A stretch of DNA of 64,000 nucleotides from Dipteris shenzhenensis (lineage: Eukaryota > Polypodiophyta > Polypodiopsida > Gleicheniales). Below are positions 21,856 through 33,546 of the stretch, piece by piece (the first letter of the stretch is position 1; each line of letters starts with the position of its first letter). The notes beneath the pieces were generated by a model. It made no database searches, was not told where the DNA came from, and was given only the letters and a program-made list of their open reading frames with translations. The DNA is taken from NCBI GenBank assembly GCA_047967505.1, contig CM106538.1; one strand, written 5' to 3'. The translations under genes were made by a program, and so were the position numbers.

Positions 21856-21968
21856 GGTGCAAGAAATTTACTCAAAGTGTCGTGAAAAACATTGTTTGAA
21901 TCAACTACAAAACACTAACTGTAGCAAGTGAAATTTGAACTATCGATGAAGGTAGAACTGCAATATAA

Positions 21969-22460
21969 TTTGAGTCCTAACAATGTGCATGGTCTTCAAC
22001 CTCTCCATTGTCTCCTCCTTTGGCTCCCTAAAAATTTTTAATGCAACAAGCTAGACTAGCAGAAATACTAAGTTGTACAAATTCCCTCTTTTTTAGACAA
22101 GGCTCTCAACAAGCAATGGCTGGATGTAATCTTTTGGCCTCTAAGGCTCTCAATGATCTTTTGGCTCACTGGATGTAATGCATTGGTCTCTAAGGCTCTC
22201 AACAATTGCTGAGCTTTTATTACATTTATGTAATCTCTTTTTGTTCAATTTAAGGCTCTCAATATGCACTATTGTTAACTTTTATATTTGAATGGTTATG
22301 GGCCGATAGCTGTAATCTTTTGGACTTTAAGCTCACTTTAAGGCTCTCAGCAATTGCTGAGTTTTATAAATGTAAGATCCTCTGTTCAATTTTTACTCGG
22401 TATAAGTTGTTAATTTCTTAATAACCTATTATTGGATGTAAATGTACATTGTAATCTCTT
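21969..22460. repeat. Palindrome-containing tandem repeat family, locus A
   Basis: It starts tttgagtcctaac and contains repeated ~90-100-bp sub-blocks built around aaggctctcagcaattgctg and gtaatctctttttgttcaat. At 22346 it has the perfect 16-bp palindrome CTCAGCAATTGCTGAG. The same start block and sub-blocks recur at 33547-34150. Confidence 0.8.
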
Positions 22461-23790
22461 ACCCTTGTCCTTTATAAGATGAGAAATCCACCTAGATACC
22501 CTTTATGAAGTGCACGTACAAGAATTTTGCAAAGTACATCGCCACTTCATTATGGTGTGGCACCTTCCCATATATCTAGATATATATCTACCTAGCATTT
22601 TGTTGAATCCGTTAATTTTGGCAATTTGTTATCTTCTATCTCTCGTGCTGGTCCAAAGCTTGGGTTGGGGTGCTTCCACCTCCCTCCTACGTCTCCTCGC
22701 TTGGTTGCCCTAGGCTTCCTCTTCATAAGCCTCTAAGGGCCATATTGCCAAAAGCTCTTATTTTGAGACAAGCTTGTTCACTTCTTTCCATTGCATGCTT
22801 GCAAAACCAATGCCCACGGCATTGGTTGCTAGTTTGTATGTGATAATTATTGACAAAAGACCTAAGAAATGATACATCTAATATTGGAAGCATGCAAATT
22901 TTGAAATATTAAACATACAAACCTCCAAGTTGAGCATATAGGATGTACGTGCAATCATATCTTGCACATGCTTAGGCGTTGCACTAGCAACCCTGCGTAG
23001 TCGCTTGAACTACAAGCGTTGATGCTCAGCACATCAAGCCTACTCTTCAGCCTCCTCTTGCTTGCATCAATGGATGTTTGCATGCTCTTTTGGAGCCTTC
23101 TACCTCACTAGGCAAAGGAGGAGTATCCTCTCCTTGTGACACAGGAATTATTGCTTGTTATAGAGAGCGAAGTGTAGATGAATGCTTGGTGTGCAACAGT
23201 ATGCAAAGTCTGCATGTATCAAATTCAACATTTGTGAGGTGCCAATGTGTGACGTAGGATGCAAGATGCACTTGTCACATGCAATATGCTCAATGCAAGA
23301 TGAAAATGTTACATATCCCATGCAAGATGCAAACTATTACATATGCTATGCAAAACAAGTTATAACAAAATTATTTTAATTTAACAAAATGTACATGTTG
23401 CAATCTTTATTTATGTCAAATGGTACAAATTAAATTTTATTTTTTAACAAGAATTTCATTACAATAAGTTTGACACATGGGGTCCCAAAAATATTACAAG
23501 ACAAAAAATGTGGCTTATGTTGCAATCCTAAGGGCAAGGCTCATCTCTTCCATAGGCCTCATAGCCCAATTCTCCCTCACATTCTACTCTCTTTAAGATA
23601 TCACTGGTCTCTCCAAGTGGCTTTCTCTGATCGGCAATGTGATGCATCATTTGTTCTTTTGCATGACGCTTAATGGAATTAATGACATGAGAAGGAGGAA
23701 TTTTTCCAATCATCCTCAAGATAACCCCAGACATCTTCAAAAAATTAAATTATCTCAACAATGATCCATCCCAATGCATGCATATCTGCA
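22461..23790. other. Intergenic, no supported gene
   Basis: At 23210-23350 short words such as atgcaagatgca and acatatcccatgc recur irregularly. The small frames at 22510 and 23182 show no domain. Confidence 0.45.
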
Positions 23791-23844
23791 TGGCATGTAT
23801 ATCTACCTCTTAATGCTTCTTGTAGCTTAGGTGCAAGCCATTTT

Positions 23845-23920
23845 TTCTGCCCATGCTCTTCCTCTTTCCGCCCATGCTCTTCCTCTTTTTCTACCCATGC
23901 TCTTCCTCTTTCCTACGAAC
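23845..23920. repeat. ~24-bp tandem repeat, three units
   Basis: The unit cccatgctcttcctctttc is repeated three times with small changes. It lies where the C-terminal part of the kinase-like pseudogene would be. Confidence 0.75.
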
Positions 23921-23945
23921 TCAGTAGTCGGCATCTGTCTCCAAA

Positions 23946-24703
23946 GACTACTTCTTCAGATGCTTAAATGCCTTTCGACTCTCTAAGAAGTCCATGGCCA
24001 TCCCTCAGTCTATGATGCCGACTCGGCATCTAGACTTTCCAACAAAATCCAATAAGATATTGCCCGAGTGTAGGTCTGTGTGCATCCACCTTCTAGCGTG
24101 TAGCCTTGCTAAACCATCCACAAGTGCATGGATGATATGGAGGAGATTCTCACAAAGTACATTGATTTGGGCAATATCTTCCTTCTCTAATGTAGCTTGG
24201 ACTCCCCTAGTTGCCCCTAGTTGCCATCAGATTCGCTCCTCCCCTTAGAAAATGGTGGAAGTAGTGTATGAACCTACCCTAGTCCATTGGTAGAATCTGA
24301 AGGGCTGCAACAAGCTACCACCATTAAACTATGGCGTGATGGTCCATAGTGGCTCTTCTTGGGTTGCTACGATCACACGTACAAGGATTGGGTGTAAAAT
24401 ATGCATGAGTTTTTCTCTCCTTCCTTCTCGTGTACGTGTCCCAATATTTCCCTTGTACTTCTTTTTGGCATATTCCATGTGATATGGCAACCCTGCAGCT
24501 CCTAACAACTGCACTTTAAATATAGTGCCATAGGTGCTTGAGCCGATTTTCTCGCCAACTTGTATCTCCCTCTCTATGACATATGCCAAGTGTGACACTC
24601 TGTCTATGTTACTAACCACGTGTTGTGCCCTTTGAATCTCATGACCTCTTAATGGTTGAGAGGGTGTAGAGTTTGGCTGCTCTTCACCTGTGGCCATGGA
24701 CAT
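23946..24703 (-). pseudogene. Protein-kinase-like gene, decayed
   Basis: From an ATG at 24703 the minus strand reads a kinase N-lobe: IQVGEKIGSSTYGTIFKVQL is the Gly-rich loop, AKKKYKGN the likely VAIK-strand Lys region, and LHPILVRVIVATQEEPLWTI the strand after helix C. A TAG at about 24329 interrupts, but the frame continues FNGGSLLQPF. Further on the catalytic loop reads LHARRWMHTDLHSGNILLDF, followed by VGIID-TGA-GMA where DFG would be. The HRD Arg reads Thr. At least three stops and one frameshift make it non-functional. The catalytic-loop Asp and Asn remain. The subfamily is unclear; HTDLHSGN is not typical of plant receptor kinases. Confidence 0.75.
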
Positions 24704-24970
24704 AGCTCACCCATAATCTATTTTAGCCTCCTTGTCCCAGCTCTTAGACACTATAACATGGTGATCTCATGAAAGGACCCTACTCTTGTGCGCTTGGCCC
24801 ATACACCCATCCATTGCGTTAACTTGAAGACATCTCTTGTGCAAGAGTAGGGTCTACATTACATGCTTCGTTGAATCAGGTCACTGCATTCCCAATAAAG
24901 CTACCAACCCAAAGCATGGCATCTATCTCCCATTGCACCCGCAGCTGGCAAAATCATCATGACCTTCAGA

Positions 24971-25339
24971 CTATAAACTACTCTTAGCATCTTTAAGAAT
25001 ACTCCTTTTCATAGTGCTGACTCCCTTTAGACTAGACATGGTTGATTCCATCTCACTCTCCTCCATGTTGCACACCCTAACAAAAAAGGCATCCCGAATG
25101 CTTCTCATCATTCTCTTGCACTCGCCCTTACTTAGCTCTTCCCCTACTGTTTGCTTAGTGCTGGCAGTTAAGTGTAAGAAAATAATACAACGTCTGTGCT
25201 CAACAGATAACAGGACCTTGTACGCAAGAGAGAAAACAAGATAGTATGGAGAATCAAAAATTTGATTACTGTAGAACTGATACAATAGATGGCGCTGCCT
25301 CCCAACCGTGCGCTCCTGTGAAAGAAGCTTCGATGGCAT
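24971..25339 (-). CDS. Small hypothetical protein upstream of kinase remnant
   Basis: This 122-codon frame begins at an ATG (25337-25339) about 87 bp downstream of a good TATA box, and stops 268 bp before the kinase-like ATG on the same strand. It is Lys/Arg-rich at the start (MPSKLLSQERTVGRQRHLLY), has a hydrophobic stretch (YYLVFSLAYKVLL) and ends in a charged helix-like part. I know no family for it. It could be a first exon of the kinase-like gene, a separate small gene, or an LTR-derived transcript. Confidence 0.35.
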   Translation of the reverse strand: MPSKLLSQERTVGRQRHLLYQFYSNQIFDSPYYLVFSLAYKVLLSVEHRRCIIFLHLTASTKQTVGEELSKGECKRMMRSIRDAFFVRVCNMEESEMESTMSSLKGVSTMKRSILKDAKSSL

Positions 25340-25425
25340 GCTGGAAATAGTAGAAGATGGAGGTCGGATGCTAAGGAATCAGGGTTACCGTCACCAGTGA
25401 TAAAATGGGCTTCACGGGCTTGCTC

Positions 25426-25432
25426 TTATATA
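25426..25432 (-). promoter_or_regulatory. Putative TATA box
   Basis: The minus strand reads GGCTATATAAGAGC, a strong plant TATA element, 87 bp upstream of the ATG at 25339. This is a normal spacing for a short leader. LTR U3 regions in this window carry similar ctatataagaggcc boxes, so a retrotransposon promoter is possible. Confidence 0.5.
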
Positions 25433-25439
25433 GCCACTA

Positions 25440-26580
25440 GTCGTAGTCGGTTAGGCTCAATTGGGTGATTGACCCAGTCTGCCCAAAACGGTCGACTGGG
25501 GGTCAGTCTCGAAATAGGCCACCGACCATACGATAGAACCGGTGCGCAAAACAGAGCAACTAACCTACGGTCTCTGTTCGGCCTAGAGCCATCCGGGATC
25601 ATCTGAGGCTCCAAATGGGCCCCGCAACCCGAGAGTGGGTTGCCCCGAGAAATGCTCTGTCTACCCTTAGTGCGGTAGTCAAGGGATGCCTTCCCACACT
25701 TGCATGTAGCCTAGTTGGCAGGTTGCCAACTCTATCTGAAGCCGTCCAGCCATCAGGCCACACATGGCCCCCATCTGGTGTCCAAAACCAGGACCTACCA
25801 GATAACCGAGCTACTCAAATTCCTTCTCCTCATATGGGGGGCTTACAAGTAAAGTTAGCTGGTTCCCGTGTAATTACACGAGAGTGGAGCATTGATATCT
25901 AACATTAAGCCCATGCTTGCGAGCAAATCTTACTGTGTGTGCAGAAAGATTTATCACTTGACAATAGCAAAGAGCTACATTTGCCACACAATAATGAGCA
26001 GGCAGGCATCTGACAATAATTCCCACCCTATAAATTCTTTTTTTTTTTAACTACATGAAATGCTTTCCATAACCCCTTCAGAAGAATGGCATCTAATAGA
26101 GCTTTAATGCACTTTTGCAGTCTTTTAAATTGTGTTTCTGGACACCATATGTACACCACTAAGGTTCATGACATGATGGTAGATCACAAAAATAAGTGTA
26201 CTATGGGAGATTTTGTGTGGCTTTTGTATTCACAACAAAGCAATTATTAATATTATTATTGTAACTTTTATTATCAATACTATTATTGTAAATTTTAAAG
26301 CTATTAAGGTGTTTATGAATGTGGCCTAAGAGGGTTGCCACTCTATTAATCTTGGAAGCTATACTTTTTGAATGTCGATGTAGTTTAGAGCTAAGTTCGA
26401 TGGTTGAAAGTAGAAGGCTAAGCTAGCCATTTGACAAATATGAAGGTTTAGTTAAGCTTTTTATAACAATAGTTACAACCACCATGCATGTATGTTGTAG
26501 TCCAACTATTTACAAAAATCAAGCTAGCTACAACCACCATGTATGTCTCGACCTATTCCAGGACGTGGGACCAGGAACCA
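25440..26580. other. Intergenic with a possible tRNA-like head
   Basis: On the minus strand near 25770-25825, TAGCTCGGTTATCTGG followed by GGTTTTGGACACC loosely resembles the A and B boxes of a tRNA-derived SINE; this is weak. The words ctcctcatatgggg and cttaca at 25826 recur at 47548 and 48668, so part of this stretch is a dispersed repeat. No coding gene is supported. Confidence 0.35.
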
Positions 26581-26689
26581 CTTCCTAGGCCAGGCCCCTC
26601 GGCCAAGACTTGGAGAGAGGAGGACTTTTGCCTCTTCTCAATCCACTTTTGGTGAAAATGAGCCTAGCGGATGGCATATATCTTGGGCT

Positions 26690-26945
26690 GGTAGTATTTA
26701 CCGGTGGTAATTTATGTATTGCCACTAGTAATAGTAGTGCTAATGGCAGCAGTATGTCAATTACCATGGGTAGTAATAGGATCCCTCGCAGGAATATTGC
26801 CACTACCATCGGTAATAATATTATTGCCAGTAGTGTGCATACCACCACCAATAGTATTATGTCAAACTACTGGCAATAGTATTGGTACTACTGCCAGTAG
26901 GAGACTACCGCTGGTAGTATTGATACTACTGCCAATATATATTCG
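26690..26945. repeat. Self-complementary ATTACTGCCAGTAGT minisatellite
   Basis: Short units such as ctactggcaatagtattggt and tactactgccagtaggagac alternate in both orientations, with TACTGCCAGTA and its complement repeated many times. The segment can fold into many alternative hairpins. Open frames on both strands are composition artefacts. Confidence 0.8.
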
Positions 26946-27700
26946 GCTTTCAAGTTAGGGCCACTTGATAGCGCAAAGGCATGATTGTGCCCATGATTCA
27001 TGAAATGTGTCATCATGACACGTAATCAAAGAAAATTCATGTGATTACGTGAATATGCAATCCCAGGGTTGGATGACTCGAGTAAGTTGTCTTCTATTCT
27101 TTGATTGTTTTATAAGCTAGCCAGTCTCTATTTTGGAGGTTCTATTCTAGCAGCTCACTGATCGTTGCCATGGAATCAATGGAAAGATGCAGTTTGTCAT
27201 GGCTTGCAAGAGAAGCAAACAGAGGCTACAAGATAGGAAATTTGAAAAGCTTGGTCAAGACACAAGGAATAAATTATGGGTTGAGTAAAGCAATGGCACG
27301 GTATCAAAATGACAATGGAGGACACTTTTGCAATGTTTGCAGAGGGAGAAAGAACGAGAAGAAAGAAGATTTCTTACATAGCAGTACTATGAAGTGATTA
27401 CATGTGCACATCATTGGAGCAAAGAACATGATCTTAGATCAACAAGCTACAAGAGGGTGACAGTAGCTATGTTGGTATCCCCTGAAACACAAAAGAAATG
27501 GCTTGGCCGCATAATGTGGAAGATGTTGTCAATCAAAAGGACCAACATGGCTCCAACTCTTGAAGACAGAGTGGAAGTAATTCACAATCATCTTGATTTG
27601 AAATCAAAAGGACATCTATAAAAAGCAGAGGGATGTAAGCAATTAGACGAGCACATCATACACATGCTAGATACAATGCAGATCAGTGTTTGCCTACACC
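26946..27700 (+). other. Possible degenerate ORF pair, unsupported family
   Basis: Two frames (27170-27397, then 27394-27621) abut. The first has CSLSWLAREANRGYKIGNLK and HFCNVCRGRKNEKK; the second has SPETQKKWLGRIMWKMLS. They may be parts of one frameshifted coding sequence. I recognise no domain and give this little weight. Confidence 0.2.
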
Positions 27701-29000
27701 ATCCCAATGGTTGTCTGTGATTGAGATTTAGAATAGTTTAATTATCTAATTTTTAAATCTGGCTAGCTTGGACTTAATGTGATTGTCCTAAAATAGCTTG
27801 GTGGTTGGAACATCATGTGATTGTCCTAAACCAGCTCAGTGGTTGTCTGTGATTGAGTTTTGTAATGTTTAATTTCTAGATGGACTTAACGTAGTTGTCC
27901 TAAACCAACCGAGTGGTTGGAACATCAAGAAACCATGGCTGGTTCAGGTCAAACACTAGCTATGTGGTTGTCCTATACCGGTGTGGTTGAGTAGAAAAAC
28001 ACAGCAACATATTTCACAACAGAACAACAATATATTGTTATTGTCTAATTGATGACCAGATCGATGGTTAAAATTGATGTGATTCCTCGGGGGGTCACTA
28101 AATATTAAATGCGCTATCACGTGAGTTTAACATAAGGACATATTTAATTCTAAATTTTCACACATTTTCACATACAGAAGGGTGCAATGAAAAGGACTTT
28201 GGAAAAATATTTATAGATTGAATAGGAAAAGGGTGCATTTTAATAATGAAAAATTCACAGATAAGGGATTTTACAAATAGACCTTGAACGGACATGATAT
28301 ATAGGGTTTATACATGGTGACCCCACTGAGTGTGATTCCTACTAGTAAATTATTTAAATTTAATTTTTGTTTTGTTCCAGTCATATACATGTTAATATCT
28401 AAACCTGATTGTTGTAAATTAGCCTAGTGCTTGGAACATCACTGAGTTGGTTCAAGTCAAATAGCAACAATTAAATGATTGAAATTGTGTTTGGACAGAA
28501 ATGCAGAAGTGAACAGCAACATATCATTATTGTATAGTTGTTATATATCGTGAACACCTATTCAGGTCAAACATTAGTTATGTGACTATCCTAAACCAAC
28601 CCAAGGGTAGAATTTGTTTTGTCTTCTAGTAGCTTTGATTAGTTTAATTATTAGCTTGATTAGTTTAATTAGATTGTGTTTTTTGCACATACAGCAATAT
28701 ATAACCAAGCTAGTTTAGTTCAAACACCTACCCGGTGGTACTATTCTAAACGAGTTCTACGCTAGCTTGGTTGTTTTTCTTTGCTATTAGCTTGATTACT
28801 TTAATAATTACCTTGATTAGTTTAATGATTAGCTTGATTATATGTGACTATCCTAAACTTTTTTTTTTTTTCTAATAGCTCAATTAGTTTAATTATTATC
28901 TTGATTAGTTTAGTTATTAGCTTGATTATCTGTGATTGTTCTAAACCAACCCGGTGGTTGAAATTTTTTTATTAGAAGGCATTTTTGCACATACTGTTTT
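27701..29000. repeat. Degenerate minisatellite of ACCAACCCGGTGGTTG-type words
   Basis: The words ctaaaccaacccggtggttg, gtggttggaacatca and tgattgtcctaaacc recur irregularly about ten times. A second set, agcttgattagtttaattat, recurs at 28620-28925. The GGTGGTTG words resemble the units at 34.2-34.7 kb, so the two arrays may be related. Confidence 0.6.
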
Positions 29001-30739
29001 TTGTTTTATTTTCATCATAGAGTGCAAAAAGGGGGATCAGTATGGTTGTGTGTGCATGTTGGATGAGAAGACTCAAGACCCCATCTCATTCAAAAGATCC
29101 ACATTATAGTACCATCCTTCAAATGGATCGATGTTTGTTCCAAGTGTGTAGCTGTAAGAGACCATCTAATTCACAGGCTTAGATTTTGATGATCAACATT
29201 GTAGACTCAGGACCACCTGATTTGCAAGCTCAGATTTTCAAGATCCACATTGCAGGTTGAAATTTACTGATATGTATTCTTGGATAACTCTAAGATTGTG
29301 GATGATCAAAGTTCATCTGGACAATTATAGACACCAGGTAAACACTGGCCCTACATGAGAGCGGTCATCACCATCGAAACTCTCTACTCACATTAGCTTG
29401 CATCAAACTATTATAACAATGTCAGGACCGCAGGCTAGGATTAGCATTAAGCTAGAATTAGAAAGTAAGAATAATAGGAAATTAGACTATTAGAATTTTA
29501 GATTTTCTAGTTATAATGCCATTCAAAATGGTAGTTTGCTTGCCATTGAATTATTATGATCTTGGCTCTGATGAGACAGGGATGAGACTAAGAAATTCTC
29601 CCAAGGCAACCCTCTAATTTCACGTCATGGTTGGCTAGACGATGATGTATATGACCGCCTATGCTAGGCTAGGCTACCAGAAAGGTGGGTGCTGACTGGA
29701 ATATTTAATTGGGACTTTGCATGTGCCACCACCCCTCCCCCCTCATCTCGACAAGGGGGTGCCAGTATCATGATTATCTGGTCATTAAAAAATCCACTGG
29801 TAGATTATGTGATCATAGCATTTATAGGCACCCAACGTCCCACAAATTGACATAAGAAACAAAGGTGAAAAGAGTGGGAGGGTGGGAAGTCCTCCAACCT
29901 AGCTATATAAAGGCCTTAAGGGGAGAGAAACGATTTGCTGCACCTAGGAAAATCCCTCTCCTACCCCCTTCCATGCTCTCAAAGCCCCCTTCCACCCCTA
30001 TGATGAATCTTCTATTGCAACCGCGATGCCCCTTTTGCTTAATGCTACCCAAGTCATGGGATCTATTATTTGCCTTGGTTGTCCATCCCATAGCACTCCA
30101 CGAGCCATAGCCATGACCAGGGGAGTTGCTAGATGGGCAACCAAGGGAAATAGTCTTAATGAGGGGCTTCTAGAAAAAGCTGGACAAAATAGGTGCCATG
30201 CAAAGGTGGAGAACCAGCTTCTAGCATAGCACACAAGGCACGCCCTTCTTCTAAAACCCTTGTGGATCCGTCATTGGGCTACCATTCCAAAAGGGAATGG
30301 TCAAGCCAAGAGATCGACAACTATGATTCAACAACAAAGACCCAGCCTATTTGGAAGGTCACCAGGCCTTTCCATGCCTATCTATTTCCCTTTTCTTGAA
30401 GGAAAGGGAAATGGAAGGCCAGAAGATGTTGGGCGTCTCTCATACCATCGTGGCTCCATCAAGCCATCCATGGATAGCCAAGGTTTTTCCACCATCAGGG
30501 CTCATACCATTCCAAGTATTGAGCCAAGGAGCTAATAGCCCTTCTTTTGCATCTGAGAAAGCTTAGTAGGCTCGATGGCAAACTATTATATCCTGGTAAG
30601 AGAAGCACACTTTATAGTGACTCACAAAATGATGTCTGTCATGGAGCTGAGAGTAATAATATGTGCTTCCTTTACCTACGTTGATTTCTTTTAGTGCCTT
30701 GAAGGAAGCTATGATGAAGAAAGTTATGCTCAATTATGA
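29001..30739. other. Intergenic; one TATA-like box
   Basis: A TATA element (ctatataaagg, 29903-29913, plus strand) precedes several overlapping short frames at 29865-30566, none with a recognisable domain. Its setting resembles an LTR U3/R region, but no second copy lies in the window. Confidence 0.35.
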
Positions 30740-31259
30740 GGTGCTTGTATTGTCCCCAGTTACTCATGGACCCTTGAGCATAGGGAGTTGTGCAAAATAA
30801 GGAATGTCGAGAGTCAGGACAACCAAACTCGGTATGATCATAGAGCTCAATGATGATGAGGCCGGCATGGCATCTTCTTGGGCTTGCATGCAATTTAATA
30901 TCCCTCAAGTATTTTTTTTTATTTTTAGTGCAACTCTCCTCACCAAAAACTCATGTCAACACATGGCAAGCAAAAACCAAGAGTAGGTAGAGTACTTGGA
31001 ATCTTTATTCTACCAGTATTTCAAGATAATGAAGCATGAAGTTGATATCATGCTTTTGCTAGGAGCACTCCTCGTTCCCACTTTGAAAGGTTTTGCCGAC
31101 ATCAATCTCGAATACATGGGGAAAAAGGTGCTAGAGATGGCCATTGAAGATTTACAAGATATGATTAAAAAGGGAGGGCACACGCCTGTTGCCAAATCCA
31201 CCTCCAAGACCCCAAACGACAAGAAAAACACCTGGAAGACCCAAGCTCCACGTCCATAA
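30740..31259 (+). pseudogene. Degenerate coding fragment, unknown
   Basis: After several stops, one frame runs from about 30984 as VEYLESLFYQYFKIMKHEVD and then LLLGALLVPTLKGFADINLE to a Lys/Pro-rich end at 31259. The helical, hydrophobic composition looks protein-like, but no motif identifies it. It is probably an element gag or a gene relic. Confidence 0.25.
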
Positions 31260-33546
31260 CCAAACAAGAGTAGCTACCTCTATTTTGAACTACACTTTGC
31301 TTTGAGAAGCACTTTTGTAATAGGCAATAAACCCGGTAGGGATGAGCCTTTGATAATGAAAGTGACCACTCCATTTGTTCCTTTATCATAGATTTTCCTT
31401 CTACAAAAATGTATACTCAATGTATAGTTCTCTTTTTGTTGTCCTTGCTAAGAGTCTATGGAGAGTTGGGATGGTTTTTTGCTAATGAGGGTAGATGTTG
31501 TGAGTATATGGCCATGTTAGTTCTGTAGTTGAATGTGTGGTTAGTGTTGTTAAGTATAGGATTAATCATGTTCTTAATAGTCTTTTGTCTTCATTTGATT
31601 CATTTTTTGTTTTCATTTGTTCTCACATTGAGAAAGAGTACGTCATATTATAGATAAAGAGAAATGAGATACCGATCCTTGGGATCGGAATTGTATGTGG
31701 GAGGCTGCATGCAATCCCAATCTCGGGGGTAGAGAGAGAGGGATCGAATTAGAAAATCTATTCTAGATGTCATTGAATATGTCTAAAATAAGTCTTGCAC
31801 CACCAGGCTTGCATTAAAGGTAACATTGTAGCGCATATCTTTCAAGATCTATCTGAGTATACTGTGTGTGTCATGAAGAGTATGTGAGGAGCTCCCGTAT
31901 GTCACAATTTTAAGATTAGGCAAGGAACGACTATGTGAGAAACGATTTGGGGAGGAACGGTTGCTCCTTCATGATTATTGGAACCCATTTCAAAAGTCTT
32001 TCATCTTCCACAAGACAATAGTCAGAAAAATTCTTGCTGCTGTTGAGCTGATGTTGTCGTTTTCCATCACTAAAAACAATGACTAAAGTGAGTCCGCAAG
32101 GGATAGCTATGAGTAGTAGAGTAAAGAAAGATGAAAGAGGTGGCTGAAAAGAAGCAAGCAGAGAGAGAACTATTAGCCAAGGGAGAGCGCATTGCATGGT
32201 GGCTTTCATTCAATTTAATTACCACTTAATTACCAATCACCGACATGTCTACTCCTTCATGATGAGTTGGATGGCATCATCAGGCTTGCCATGGGATCTA
32301 AGCGTTCATTGAATGCATCTATGACGTGGGAAATCTTGTGCATTCATATGCTCATTCATGATTATTTCGACATCCCGACATGGTGGCTCCATGGTTATTT
32401 GGATGTCCTACTATAGTTGATCACCAGTCACACCATGGTGGCTTGTGATTGCATGCCGAGCTTGCATGCCTTTGCTAGACTTACATGCGATTATTTTTGT
32501 TGCAAAAACTTTTTAGTGCAGTTGATTACCAGTCACTGTGTTGGCTCATATTTTGATTAATTTAAGGTAGCTTAGATGGATCATGATTTTTTGGATGGCA
32601 CAACGAGGCCTCTAGTCACCACAATGCCTTGAATTTTGATTAATTTAAGGCATATTTAACTATGACCCCAAACATGATTTCGCTACTTTGCTCTCATCTG
32701 CCCCTACTTTGCTCTTTTTGCTACGGTCTCTATGCCCCAAACCTTTCCTCGCCATCCTCTTTTCCTAGTAACCTCTCCTTCCTATAGATCATGGCCTACT
32801 ACCCAAGACCTTCCAATAGATATTTTCTTATCTAAAGTGCCTTCCGAACTAGCAAAGGCAAGAACTTGATCCCATGACAAGAGACTACAAGAAGAACATG
32901 TTACATACCTAGCTGTTTGATATGAACATCATGGAGAGGGTGAATATTCTACCCTTTTTCTTGGTTTCATGAATCATTTCAATTGGCCATAAGTTGGCTT
33001 ATGATATAAGTTTTTGTGTAGGACACATCACAGAATCAAAGGTGTATTCAGAGAGAAGTCAACAAAGATGAGGAAACCGAGGAGCACAAGGAGGAGTTAT
33101 TGTGCACCTATAAGGAGGAAAAATTTTATAAGAAGCTGATGGTGAGATTGTGTGAGGAGGTTTGCAACACTTCAGGAGACTATCCACAAGATATGTAGTA
33201 GGTTTGCTTTAGAGAGGTTGCTAATATGTGGGATATTGATTGAGGCCAGATTTGTTGCCGCCATGTTTGCTCAACTTAGGCCGGATTGGCCTACGAGCAA
33301 CGTGGTATGGTTTCCTTTGGACTTACGTGGGTGGATCACTGATTCAGGGATTGATCTCTCTTGGTTGGCTCGAACTATCAGTACAGCTGATGTGCTTCCT
33401 CATATTCCTAGTTTTTTTAAAGGTCAATGTTGGCAAAGCTATGTGCCCTTTGATAGGCTGGAGATTTGGTCGCTTAGATTATCTCAGGTGTGGACTACTA
33501 CATCGTCGCTTAAGCTCAATTTCCTTCTCGTGTTGTTGGGGGGGTC
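31260..33546. other. Intergenic, no supported gene
   Basis: The near-palindrome gccttgaattttgattaatt/taaggc at 32627-32654 resembles gccttgaattaatcaaaatt/caggc at 14292-14318. The long frame at 33152-33643 starts with GTG and shows no domain. Confidence 0.4.

Larger units (their letters stand above)
17417..21968 (-). mobile_element. Ty1/copia element, copy 2, 5'-truncated
   Basis: This is the fullest copy of the family in the window. On the minus strand the order is gag (about 21850-20950), zinc knuckle, protease, integrase, reverse transcriptase, RNase H, purine tract and LTR. Similarity to copy 1 ends at about 21968, at the edge of a palindrome-rich repeat family, and no 5' LTR is seen. 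Frameshifts and stops break every domain at least once, so it is inactive. Confidence 0.9.

Noticed and set aside
25770-25825. tRNA gene or SINE head
   Set aside because: A- and B-box resemblance is loose, no cloverleaf can be drawn, and no second copy with the same head was found in the window.
29865-30566. Gene driven by the TATA box at 29903
   Set aside because: Several short frames overlap with no motif; an LTR origin is at least as likely.
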